In this document: positions 33,061 to 43,134 of the stretch, piece after piece
Numbering within the stretch: the first letter of the stretch is position 1
How the letters are laid out: the number at the start of each line of letters is the position of its first letter
Origin: Aphrocallistes beatrix
Lineage: Eukaryota > Porifera > Hexactinellida > Sceptrulophora > Aphrocallistidae
NCBI GenBank assembly: GCA_963281255.1
Contig: OY725499.1
Location: 806,001-870,000 of the forward strand
Direction of reading: 5' to 3'
DNA length: 64,000 nt
Made by a program: the position numbers and the translations under genes
Notes under the pieces: model-generated
Seen by the model: the letters and a program-made list of their open reading frames with translations, nothing else
Databases searched by the model: none
Told to the model about the DNA's origin: nothing

Positions 33061-33429
33061 TTTCAACTTGAATCTACCCTAAGTGGCTATTTAGACTAAC
33101 AAACTAGCTATAATAATGTCTGACTTAATTTCACACTTTTACTTATTTCACTGACAATTACCATTCAATTTCAAATATATATTCAAAATATTTTTCAGGG
33201 CAGTGGTGGTAGTTTAGTTTGGTCGCGGTATCTGTCCACTCGATCTCATTCGGTGATAGCATTAGTGAAATACAATGATCGTTTTGTTTTCCATGACTCC
33301 ATTAAACTACATATTTTATTTACAGTGCTGTAACAAGTATAAATCTATTTTCTTTATTATCTCAATGATACTTAAAGGAGTAGTTTAATAACAATAAAAT
33401 TTTTCAATTATATTTGAAGGAGTAATTTA
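33061..33429. repeat. 3' flank shared with the intact nuclease-kinase gene
   Basis: The stretch matches 43135-43545 in direct orientation, including AACTTGAATCTACCCT and GGAGTAGTTTAATAACAA. The gene duplication therefore covers at least 1.7 kb. Confidence 0.8.
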
Positions 33430-33592
33430 ATTGGGCATGCCTAATTTCCGGGACCGTCCCGGAAAATCTAGATACCTAATTTCCGGGACGGGACGGATTA
33501 AGATGCCTAATTTCCGGGACGGGACAGGATAATTCAGGAAATTAGGTGTCCTGATCCGTCCCGTCCCGGAAAGGCATGCCTTCTTATTTACT
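33430..33592. repeat. GGGACGGGACGG array bounded by GGCATGCC
   Basis: This is an inverse, shorter copy of 15683-15903: GGCATGCC at both edges and three CCTAATTTCCGGGACGGGAC units between. It sits in the larger duplicated block 33340-33895. Confidence 0.65.
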
Positions 33593-33889
33593 ATCCACTT
33601 AGATAGTTATCCCATTCACTAGACTACGTATATTCTATTAATTATGTATATTATCCATTATATTGATATTTTTCTACAATTTCACAATATAATGACTATA
33701 TAATTATTTGGGTACAATGACTCCGCTTAATCAGAACACATTGGGTCGTGATACTTTGTCCCGATCAAGTAGAATTCCCAATTAACCAATACTATTTAAT
33801 ACTAAATTCTATGTATGAAACTATTCTACTCTTGGGCGTTCCCAGGGGGGAGGCATCCGGGGCATTTTCCCGAGTTTGATTCTGTGGCC

Positions 33890-34155
33890 CCGGTGTACCC
33901 TAGATTAACCTCCCCACCCAGTTTAACCCTGGGTATAATTTGGGCTAGCCTAGATTAAGCCCCGGGGAACCCCCTTTTTGGGGTTAAAATAGGCTAGCCC
34001 AGTTTAACCTTTGCGGGATATTCTGGGCTAGTCTAGTTAACCCCTGGGGTATAAACTAGGCTAGCCAAGATTATACCCAGGGAATTAAACTGGGCTAGCT
34101 TAGATTATACTCGGGGTTAAACTGGACGGGAGTTAATCTGGGCAGCTACACCGAA
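33890..34155. mobile_element. MITE with GGGCTAGCC minisatellite
   Basis: The ends resemble GGTGTACCCTAGATTAAC and its inverse near GTTAATCTGGGCAGCTACACC. The interior has about six degenerate copies of a GGGCTAGCCTAGATTA unit in both orientations. The duplicated block shared with 15300-15970 stops exactly at its left edge, which supports an insertion. Confidence 0.55.
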
Positions 34156-34277
34156 TTTCATTTGATCATCTAAGCCAAAATCACAGTAAGGCCCCCGGAT
34201 TTTTACAATGTTTAGGCATATTGATCGTCTAAAATATAATTTGATAGATTTTTACTGTTTACCATACTACTTTTAGC

Positions 34278-34419
34278 CATAGGCGCCGAACCAAGGGGGC
34301 CTGGGGGACTCGAGCCCCCCTGGATCCGAAGATGATCCATTGATGCAATTCAAATTTTAGGCCTGTGCCCCTCTAGAACGGCAAAATTTTCCAATTATTT
34401 TGAAAGTTCGCCGCCCCTG
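34278..34419. mobile_element. Small MITE, ends CATAGGCGCCGAAC / CAGGGGCGGCGAAC
   Basis: The left end is CATAGGCGCCGAACCAAG. The right end, on the other strand, is CAGGGGCGGCGAACTTTC. The flanks CTTTTAGC and CTTATAGC are an 8-bp duplication with one mismatch. Relatives lie at 56363, 60912 and 62028. Confidence 0.7.
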
Positions 34420-34502
34420 CTTATAGCAATCTAACGTGCTGTATGCATAATTATTGACGGAGGTGGGCACAACAGGATCAGTATTTTGACATTTTGATCC
34501 AG

Positions 34503-34935
34503 TTTCAAGTACTGTTGCGTAGATTGGTGAGATCGTAGATCCGTGAGATTCTTATACTACATAACCATGGATGGTTTTGTAGCGTAGAATTCTGAGATTG
34601 TCCGTAGAATCGTGAGATTTTGTTTCGCTTACTCAAATGGTATTGTGGTTCAATCTGTTTCATCATAACTTGATAACCATCGCCACCAAATTGTGGCACA
34701 CGACACAATTTAGTGGCACGCGACACAATTTACCATGGTAAAACCCCATATGGATCATAAATGCAGAATAAAATTCATCCATGGTCCATACGGGGTTTAC
34801 CATAGTAAATTGTGTCTCGTGCCATCAAATTGTGTCGTATGCCACAACTTGGTGGCGATGGTTATCAAGTTATGATGAAACAGATTGAACAACAAGACTA
34901 TTTGAGTAAGCGAAACAAAATCTCACGGATCTAGG
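34503..34935. mobile_element. Foldback palindrome related to 5531-6950
   Basis: The arms share AGTACTGTTGC, GTGAGATTTTGTTTCGCTTA, and then ATCTGTTTCATCATAACTTG, which is the terminus of the larger foldback. The centre near 34780 contains ACCATGGTAAA and its inverse. The left arm holds an extra duplication of about 60 bases. Confidence 0.75.
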
Positions 34936-34963
34936 CAACAGTACTCTGATATGCGGTTTATAT

Positions 34964-35427
34964 GGGGCCGCTGCATTAGTTCGAATTTGGACAGTTGGCA
35001 TTAGTTCGACAATAATTTCAGACAGTTGGCATTAGTTCGACAATAATTTCAGACAGTTGGCATTAGTTCGACAATAATTTCAGACAGTTGGCATTAGTTC
35101 GACAATAATTTCAGACAGTTGGCATTAGTTCGACAATAATTTCAGACAGTTGGCATTAGTTCGATAGTAATTTCAGACAGTTGGCATTAGTTCGACAGTA
35201 ATGACAGTAATGCCAACTGTCTGAAATTACTGTTGAACTAATGCCAACTGTCTGAAATTACTGTCGAACTAATGCCAACTGTCTGAAATTACTGTCGAAC
35301 TAATGCCAACTGTCTGAAATTATTGTCGAACTAATGCCAACTGTCTGAAATTATTGTCGAACTAATGCCAACTGTCCAAATTCGAACTAATGCCAACTGT
35401 CCAAATTCGAACTAATGCAGGCGCCCC
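34964..35427. mobile_element. Palindromic 31-bp-repeat element with perfect 8-bp TSD
   Basis: It starts GGGGCCGCTGCATTAGTTCG and ends CGAACTAATGCAGGCGCCCC. The left arm holds about seven direct copies of a 31-base unit (ATTAGTTCGACAATAATTTC then AGACAGTTGGC). The right arm holds the same unit inverted, meeting near 35206. The 8-bp duplication GTTTATAT is perfect at 34956-34963 and 35428-35435. The repeats are the terminal motif itself, multiplied. There is no coding capacity. The ends resemble those at 40868-41482. Confidence 0.85.
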
Positions 35428-35559
35428 GTTTATATATGCTGCAAATACGTTTTCAAGGTCTATAGTGCCTAGGAAAAACTTGGGATCATGTTGTGAAATC
35501 CCTTCGACTATACTAGTCCATCAATGTTACCATATCATGAACAAAGTTCATAGATTTGA

Positions 35560-35870
35560 CCATTTTCATGAACTTTTGAGTTGTGGCATGAACCATGAAC
35601 TTTGGCATGAACTTTTGACTTGTGGAATGAATAGAGCACGAAATTTCAATTTTAGCATGAACTTGGCATGTACTTTTATTTATTGCATAAACATGGCAAG
35701 AACTTCTTACTTTTGGCATGAACATGCAAAATACTTCTTTGATTTGACATAAACATGGCATGAACTTGACATGAACATTTTAGTTTTGGCAAGAACTTGG
35801 TAAGAACATTTAAAGCTGTATGGCATGAACTTGGCATGAACATTTGAAGGAATGTTACATGAACATACTA
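35560..35870. repeat. Degenerate GGCATGAACTT tandem repeat
   Basis: More than ten loosely spaced copies of GGCATGAACTT or ACATGAACATT occur on the plus strand with short T-rich spacers. The 120-codon frame that crosses it is a product of the repeat, not a gene. Confidence 0.65.
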
Positions 35871-36944
35871 GGCAGTTCATCTGGCAACACTGAGTCCATC
35901 CAAGTCCATTTAAGCCGTGGTAATTTTGGGGTGTATGAATACTTCAGTCCTGGAAGTGTAAGATAATATTGACCTTTTATGATCATGTTCAATGTCATTT
36001 AGATTACTTTGTGCGCCTTTCCTCCAGATTCGGAAAAGTTTGACATTTCGGCGTTCTTTTCATAATGAAAGTGCTTTCCAACATTCAGTGTAAAGAGTAA
36101 GGCCCGCGAGATAGAAAGACTGTTCCTAAGAGTGAAACACTGCTACGGTCTGGAGGAGATGGATGTAGAGTTCAGATTCATCAGCTGTACAGAAATTTCA
36201 AGACTTATGACGCGTCACTTCCTTCTCGTGGAAAAAAGATGGAGAGCAGGAATAGACTCGTGTCCAGACTACTAGGCAAGTTCTGAACTCTGATTTTAAT
36301 TTTATTATGTGGACTATGGATATGATTAAATGAGACACTTATATCCTTGAATGGTAGCCGAGGTGTAATTGTTATTTCTACCCTCGTTGGCACACGTTTT
36401 CATTATCTACGATCACACGAGTGATTGGATCAATGTTAGGAGGGAATAATTTGATATAAAGGGGGCCAGTCAACTTGTCGCAAATACCAACTCGTCTCTA
36501 TTTTTAATCAACTCGTCCCTATTTTGAGGTTTCAGTTGTAATAGTTTAAAACTTAGTTGCTCAAATATCGATATACAGCTATTGTTGTTACCTAGAGAAA
36601 AGAAAATCTCGGACTATAGTGGAAGATAAATGTAATTGGGATATATATTTATACTCAATTAAATAATTTTGGGGTTTAGTTGTGACCTATAAGTTTGTGT
36701 GGAGTCCTGCCATACCACAGCTTCCTCCACTGCTCCACTGCCCAGCACCACGGCCTCCCACAGGCTCCAAACCTGGGGGGGGGCACTCCCTCCCAGGTGC
36801 CTACACTTGGCGCCTATGATATGTATGTTCGCATGTAGGATCTCTTTATGGTGTAGGTGTGCACCGTCAATGTTTTTGCAAAATTTCATCACTTGCGGTT
36901 TCTATAAGTGTGTATCCATATTTTAAAACACTTCCACTGCGAAA
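35871..36944. other. No gene recognised
   Basis: The GC-rich patch at 36700-36800 (CTCCCAGGTGCCTAC with a G-run) is probably a decayed MITE end. Otherwise no frame or element is convincing. Confidence 0.5.
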
Positions 36945-37004
36945 CCCTGTTTAAAAATAAAAGTAAGATCTCAATGACTAATGTAAGGTTTTTCACAATG
37001 TACT

Positions 37005-37345
37005 ACTAGAAACCGATTTTCACATTTTGAGAGTAATAATACGAGTATTTTATGAATTATTAACACATTGATACATACCTATTTTAAGCTAAAAGCGAGC
37101 TCTCAACGGCTATTATAGGGTATTATAATATGTAGATTCCGATTTTCGTAATTTGAAAGCATTAGTCTGAGTATTTTATGTGGTTTACTAAATATGAATA
37201 AATGAAGATTTTCACACCTTTTGAAAATTCTTATTTTGAGCTAAAAGCGAATTCTCAACAGATAATATAGGATATTTTAATATGTAAATTCCGATTTTCG
37301 CACTTTGAAAGTAATAACATGCATATTTTATGAGTTATTAGCATA
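37005..37345. repeat. Tandem repeat, units of 125-150 bases
   Basis: Three units start with GATTTTC then A/TTTTGAGAGTAATA-like text at about 37014, 37140 and 37289, each with AGCTAAAAGCGA and CTCAAC. The copies are diverged. Confidence 0.6.
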
Positions 37346-37479
37346 TTGATATACACATATTTGTTCCGAAGGGACACAATGTGAATGATATTTTCCCAAC
37401 ATTTTGACAAATGTCAATCTTAGTTAACATGTATATATTAATGACAGCTCTAGAGCCGGATAGAACGATTTTGAATGTA

Positions 37480-37966
37480 CAGTCGAAATTGGGTTATTTT
37501 GACACCGGGTTTTTTTGTCCCATTGGGTTATTTTGTCGTCAAGTCAGTGTAAAAATTGTTTTATTCATAATTCAATTATAAAATAATCGGATTTTTTTGT
37601 CTTCGGGTTTTTTGTCTTATCGGATTATTTTGTCTATCTGGGGTGTAAACAATTGATAATTTGGTGACTTATTTTGCCCTTTATTTTCTATTTGCCGTTT
37701 TTTGGACTATGTCGCAACAAAACTAACAATTTTCTCTTTGTAGTACGTGTGTAAGAATAGAATAACACTTACCCTGTTCAATTTGTTACTAATTATATGC
37801 AACCATCGGATTTTATGTCTGTCGGATTTTTTGTCTATCGGGTTATTTTGTCTACCGGGTCATTTTGTCTACCGGGTTATTTTGTCTACCGGGTTATTTT
37901 GTCTATCGGGTTATTTTGTCGTTTTGGCAGTGCAATCAAATGGACAAAATAACCCGATTTCGACTG
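37480..37966. mobile_element. TA-type MITE with 17-bp minisatellite
   Basis: CAGTCGAAATTGGGTTATTT at the left is mirrored by AAATAACCCGATTTCGACTG at the right, with TA on both sides (37478-37479 and 37967-37968). The interior has tandem GTCTACCGGGTTATTTT units, most regular at 37820-37920, that copy the terminal GGGTTATTTTG motif. The frame of 108 codons is a repeat artefact. Confidence 0.8.
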
Positions 37967-38204
37967 TATACATAATTATGGTATTTTTACGATTATACAT
38001 ATTTTCTGATCAAAATCAAAATGTCCATTTGAATGCCAATTTTGTGGTCAATTCTGGTAGGTCACAGACCTGACTGGGCCACACCCTCGCGCTGCCACTG
38101 ATATATGTATACTATATATATATATATACAATATCATACACAAGATTACTTATCTTGAGTATTACTACCTGTGTTTGTTTTATCATGGAAAACAATTCAC
38201 TACA

Positions 38205-38495
38205 AACTACGCTATAGCCTACTCATCATTTGATTGCGCAGCTGTTAATTTTTAACACGACTTTTGTGATTCTCTATGCTCTTTTAAGCCTATTTCTAAA
38301 TTATTAATGTATGATTTTTGTATAAAACCGAGATAACAAGTTATTTTGAAAAATTGAGAATTTTTCAATGGAACATTCTTACATCCCTGGGTTGCTATGG
38401 TAAAGCATTTTGGTTTATTTGAGCCATAACCTGCAAACGGTAAAATATAATACAGGTCTATTCTTCATGTTTAACGATTTTCGATTAATCATATA
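38205..38495. mobile_element. P-like foldback family, internally deleted relic
   Basis: TATAGCCTACTCATCATTTG and later ATTCTTCATGTTTAACGATT match the outer and inner portions of the family, with most of the arms missing. The element at 38496 is inserted at or next to its right side. Confidence 0.5.
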
Positions 38496-38623
38496 CATAG
38501 CCTACTCTAATAATGCCTCACAGTAAAATAACCAAGGATGCTGTAATAGCCAAATGGATTAATACACGATTTGCCTAATATCGTTAACCATGTAGAATAG
38601 GCATTAATAATATATTAGCAGTC

Positions 38624-39957
38624 ATAGCCTACTGTATATAAGGCCTGACAGTAACTTGCGGATTTGGGATTAGGGATGCGGTAGAAGGTGGTTGAATTAA
38701 TACATTAGTTGACTTAAATCATTAACCATGCACAATAGACCTTAGGAATGTATTACCAGCATATATAAATATGGTGTTGAAGTGCCCATATCCGTTGATA
38801 AAATTTAGATTAGTCATCATATGATTGTGCAATAGGTTATATTTGTGATAAATTTAGTGATTTCAGAGGCCGTTTAAGGGCACTTCTGAGTGTTTTTATT
38901 ATAAAATTTTTCGCATACAACTAAGATGTGAATGGGGTCATACGGAAAAATTTGAATTTTTCCATGGAATGTTGCTACATTTCCAGTGTTGCTATGGAAA
39001 CGTGTATTGGTCAGTTTAGGGTTATATCTTGAAAACCGCAAGAGCTAGACATTCAAATGTAATTCCATTTGATAGCGAAGAGACTACTTCCTATTAAGCG
39101 ACAATATAGTTTATTCGTCTAAATTCAATGGTTTACGAGTATTAGACAATTTATCATATTGGCCACGTTTGGTAATTTGTCGAATATCTCGTAAACCATT
39201 GAATTTAGACGAATAAATTATATTTTCGCTTAATAGAATGTAGTCTATTCGCTATCAAATGGAATTACATTTGAATGTCTAGTTCTTGCGGTTTTCGAGA
39301 TATGATCCCAACTAAGCAAAACACGTTTCCATAGCAACACTGGAATGTAGCAACATTCCATGGAAAAATTCAAAATTTTCCGTATTACCCCATTCACATC
39401 TTAGTTGTATGCAAAAAATTTTATAATAAAAACACTTAGAAGTGCCCTTAAACGGCCTCTGAAAATCACTAAATTTCAGGGCTTTTCACAAGTCATCAAC
39501 TCTAATGACTCGAGTCATCGAGTCATCTGACTCATTAAAGAAATCTGATGACTCGAGTCAGCGAGTCCTGACTCGATGACTCGCGAGTCATGATTCGATG
39601 ACTCATGAGTCACCGAGTCATATGACTCGTCAAAATTTCTAATGACTCGATCGGGTCTGACTCAATGACTCGTGATGACTCACGAGTCATTAAGTCAATC
39701 AAATGACTCGTGAAAAACCCTGCTAAATTTGTCACAAATATAACCTATTGCGCAATCATATGATGACCAATCTAAATTTTAACAACGGATATGGGTACTT
39801 TGATACCATATTTATATATGCTGGTAATACATTCCTAAGTTCTATTGTGCTTGGTTAATGATTTAATGCAACTAATGTATTAATTCAACCGCCATCTACC
39901 GCATCCCTAATCCAAAATCCGTAAGTTACTGTCAGGACTTATATACAGTAGGCTATG
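38624..39957. mobile_element. P-like foldback element, inner
   Basis: CATAGCCTACTGTATATAAG at the left is mirrored by CTTATATACAGTAGGCTATG at the right. The arms are inverted copies over more than 500 bases with a centre near 39165. The flanking 7-mers TAGCAGT and TACCAGC agree at five of seven positions. In the related copy at 22118 the uninterrupted text is TATTACCAGCATATA, which confirms the insertion site. The right arm is interrupted by a hAT-like MITE. Confidence 0.8.
39477..39722. mobile_element. hAT-like MITE with GACTCGAGTCAT repeats, perfect TSD
   Basis: CAGGGCTTTTCAC faces GTGAAAAACCCTG. The perfect 8-bp duplication CTAAATTT lies at 39469-39476 and 39723-39730. The interior is built from degenerate GACTCGAGTCAT palindromes. 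It is inserted in the right arm of the inner foldback, whose other arm lacks it. Confidence 0.85.
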
Positions 39958-40867
39958 TACCAGCATATATAAACATGGCATTAAAGTACATATATCCGTT
40001 GTCAAAATTTCGATTAGTCTTCATATCATTGCGCCACAGGTCATTTTAAAGCACGATTTTGGCGATTGTCTAAGCTGTTTTAAGTCTACTTCCAAATGTT
40101 ATTAAGGTATAATTTTTGTGTAGAACTAAGATTAGTACTAGTTGATTTGAAAAATTTCAAATTTTTCACGTTGCTATGGTAAAGCATTTTGATCAGTTTG
40201 AGCCATATCCTGCAAACTGTAATAACTAGGTCTTCAAATTTGATCATATTTGATAGGCAATTGACTACTTCCTATTAGATAATAATACAATTTAAACTTC
40301 TAAATTCATAGACTATAGAGTTATGCGACAATTTAGTATTTTTGTCACATTCTTAAAATCAGCCCATAACTCAAAACTCATTGAATTTAGAAGTTCAAGT
40401 TGCATTCTCATTTAATAGGAGGTAGTCTATTGCCTATCAAATCCCGATCAAATTTGAATCTTTAGTCACTACAGTTTGCACGAAATGGCCCAAACTGACC
40501 AAAATGCATTACCATAGCACGAATGTAACAGCATTCCATTGAACTTTCCAAATTTTTCAAATCACTAATATTAATCTTGGTTCTACACAAAAATCACACC
40601 ATAATAACATTTTGAAATAGGGTTAAAACAACTTAGAAAATCGCTAAAATCATCCTTAGAATTACCTGTTGCGCAATGATATGATGACTAATCAGATTTT
40701 TACCGACAATACATGTACTCTGACATCATGTTTATATATGCTTGTAATACATATTCTGCATGGCAATAAGTTTTGGTTAATCGTGTAATATTTCAATCGA
40801 CGACTACTTCATTCCTAGTACACAATTTTTTCAGTCTCTGTGAGGCATTATTTGAGTAGGCTTTGTA

Positions 40868-41482
40868 GAGGCGCATGCATTTGTCCGAATTTCTAAGTAG
40901 TCATTTGTCCGAATCGATTTTTGCAATATTGTCATTTGCCCGAATCGAATTTTGTAATATTATCACTTGTCCGAATCGATTTTTGGAATATTTTCACTTG
41001 TCCGAAAGGGGACGCAGCATTTTTCAGAATCTTGAAGTAGTCATTAGTTAGAATTTCCTTTACTGGCATTTGTCAGAATAGGATTTCTAGTAGATGGCAC
41101 TCAATCCCTTCGTCACGAAATTAAAATGCCAATTTTACACTCAATTGGACAATATTTCGATCTTAAAAAGCTCCCTTTCACACCTTTCTTATAATCCTCT
41201 CCAAAATGTTGACTTTCAATCTCCCATTCCTTCTAAAAATTAAATTAAAATGCCACTCAACCACCTCACGAAACTAGAGGAGCACTCACATTCTGGCAAA
41301 GTCAAAACTCTATAAAACCTATTCTGACTAATGACACTTCAAGATTCTGAAGAATGCAGCGTTCCAATTCGGACAAGTGACAATATTGCAAATAACAATT
41401 CGGACAATTGACAATATTCCAAATTACGATACGGACAAATGACAATATTCCAAAAATTGATTCAGACAAATGCTGCGTCCCC
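40868..41482. mobile_element. GGGG-type MITE with TTGTCCGAAT repeats
   Basis: The right end is GGGGACGCAGCATTTGTCTG on the minus strand, and the left end is GAGGCGCATGCATTTGTCCG. Each side has three or four copies of a unit of about 31 bases, CACTTGTCCGAATCGATTTT then TGGAATATT. The flanks GCTTTGTA and GCTATTTA agree at six of eight positions. The layout parallels the element at 34964-35427. Confidence 0.7.
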
Positions 41483-41567
41483 GCTATTTAATAGTATATT
41501 ATTTCAATCTGCTACTACTTTATACCATAAATTTCAGTCTAATGTGAGGCATTATAATCAGTGGGCT
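41483..41567. mobile_element. Second P-like right terminus
   Basis: TGTGAGGCATTATAATCAGT then GGGCTATG is a P-like family right end. It lies about 100 bases before the start of the nuclease-kinase gene. It is probably the remnant of another, overlapping copy. Confidence 0.55.
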
Positions 41568-41670
41568 ATGACTGCACAATAAGATTATTGTGAATGCCAG
41601 ATGATCATAACTCTTTCTTCTGTTTCTATTTTTATTATTATTTACCCTTTTGACATAGCTTATAACTAAT

Positions 41671-43134
41671 ATGGCTACACCTGAATCTGATCCACCTGCA
41701 ATCCAATCTAAAATTCGAGATGATGTAGCACCGCCAATCAAATTAGGCAGTCGCACCATAGTTTGTCGCAGTAGCTCATCATCTGCGGTTCTAAATGATT
41801 CTTTTGCCAATTCAAATATACTGCTCGAGGTCGAGGAGCCGTATATAAGTCCCAACGAAAGGTTTGATATATCTCTAAGAGATCTGCCCAATTCTGAAGC
41901 TATCAAGTCCGACACTACAACAGGTGAAAGTGAACACTTTGTCCGTGAATGGTTAGAAGCGAATTTTCCTATAATTAATGAATATACAATTCAAAAGGAA
42001 ACTCAGAACGTCGAAATCTTTAAATATATGGCGAATTTTATAACTTCTACTTATATAAAACCTGATATACTTCTCGTACATGGCTCTATCCCCCTATTTT
42101 TATGCGAAATACAGTCAGGAAAGAGTTTCTATAGTGACATTCTTAAAAGTGTGGTTTCCTTGATTTATCAATTGCGTTCTTTAAGGAATTATGATGATAC
42201 AATAAATCATGTATGTGGTTTTGTGTTTCCAAGTTTAAAAACTAAACAGACAGTTACTATGGTAAAAGTAGAATGGGGCAACCTTGTATTTACTGCAAAA
42301 TACACATATTTAAAGCGGAGTAATGTAAAGAGATATATTAGTGATGTATTGGAAGACCAATGCATGAAGTTTGCTGATTTAGCAAAGGGAGAGATTAAAG
42401 GTTCCTTTTTCATGGTTCTTTCCTCATCAGAACTTTCATGGTTGAAAGAAGAGTTGAAGTCTGGACCTTTAGAACAAGTTCAGTCTAAGTATTCCATTCT
42501 TGTTAAAGATAAATATTATTATTATAAACTTGTTCCACTTTTACTGCATCGGGACACTTTGAGAGACCTACTACTAATGAAATCCAAAACCAAAGCTGAT
42601 GGTTTCCACCACTTAGTCTTCCCAATTGATTTGCTAAAAGTTAATGACCAAGTTTTTTTCAAATTTGAATCGCAACCACATGTTCTTTTAAACCCTGAAA
42701 ATACATTAAAACACCTGAACCTGGTAGAGTTTGTTACTCAAGCGAAGGATGCATTGGAGGAATTGCACAGTTTGGGACTTGCACACAATGATATAAGACT
42801 CCCGAACATTTGTCTTTCGAAAGATTCGAAGCTTAAATTGATCGACTTTGATCGCGCTATGGCTGCCAAATCGAAATACGCTGCCAGGAATAACAATCAT
42901 TTCTTCCATGAAGCGCCTACAAAATCGACTGCTGCTTCATTGGACTACAAACAGCTTGGTTTGCTCATCCTCCAGTTAAAAAACAAGCCTGATCATCAGA
43001 TGGAATTGAAAACAAAACTCTTTGAAAAAGATTTTGCCAATGAGCCATTTTTATCAAGACTGATATTTCATGGTGAGTTTGATGATACACTTTTTGATGA
43101 ATGGTCCAAAGAGTTTAGACGGTCTACTCAGTAA
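41671..43134 (+). CDS. PD-(D/E)XK nuclease-like and protein-kinase-like fusion protein
   Basis: A single open exon of 487 codons starts at the ATG after a pyrimidine-rich leader and ends TAA. Residues 1-55 are low complexity. Residues about 85-240 resemble a restriction-endonuclease fold: P131-D132 before a beta strand, and E146-I-Q148 in the next, matching the PD...E-x-K/Q pattern. The assignment is inference from this pattern. Residues about 250-480 look like a divergent protein kinase: HNDIRLPN at 372-379 gives the catalytic loop, with Asp374 and Asn379. LIDFDRA gives the metal-binding Asp392, as DFD rather than DFG. A glycine-rich ATP loop is not obvious. Nuclease-like plus kinase-like C-terminal combinations are known among Crinkler-type effector proteins of eukaryotes. 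No Crinkler header or signal peptide is visible. A broken paralogue lies at 31782-33060. It lies between transposon ends and could be mobile cargo or a host gene. Confidence 0.8.
   Translation: MATPESDPPAIQSKIRDDVAPPIKLGSRTIVCRSSSSSAVLNDSFANSNILLEVEEPYISPNERFDISLRDLPNSEAIKSDTTTGESEHFVREWLEANFPIINEYTIQKETQNVEIFKYMANFITSTYIKPDILLVHGSIPLFLCEIQSGKSFYSDILKSVVSLIYQLRSLRNYDDTINHVCGFVFPSLKTKQTVTMVKVEWGNLVFTAKYTYLKRSNVKRYISDVLEDQCMKFADLAKGEIKGSFFMVLSSSELSWLKEELKSGPLEQVQSKYSILVKDKYYYYKLVPLLLHRDTLRDLLLMKSKTKADGFHHLVFPIDLLKVNDQVFFKFESQPHVLLNPENTLKHLNLVEFVTQAKDALEELHSLGLAHNDIRLPNICLSKDSKLKLIDFDRAMAAKSKYAARNNNHFFHEAPTKSTAASLDYKQLGLLILQLKNKPDHQMELKTKLFEKDFANEPFLSRLIFHGEFDDTLFDEWSKEFRRSTQ

Larger units (their letters stand above)
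38496..40865. mobile_element. P-like foldback element, outer
   Basis: The left terminus CATAGCCTACTCTAATAATG then GCCTCACAG is mirrored at the right by CTGTGAGGCATTATTTGAGT then AGGCTTTG. The arms (38496-38623 with 39958-40380, against 40390-40865) pair around a loop near 40340. It is split by the element at 38624-39957. The terminus is related to the THAP transposon ends at 28982. Confidence 0.75.

Noticed and set aside
34964-35427. Regular repeats that might suggest a CRISPR array
   Set aside because: The repeats are contiguous without unique spacers, meet head to head, and are bounded by transposon ends with a target duplication in a eukaryotic sequence.
35390-35761. 120-codon plus frame and 82-codon minus frame
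   Set aside because: They cross the degenerate GGCATGAACTT repeat; the residue periodicity follows the repeat.
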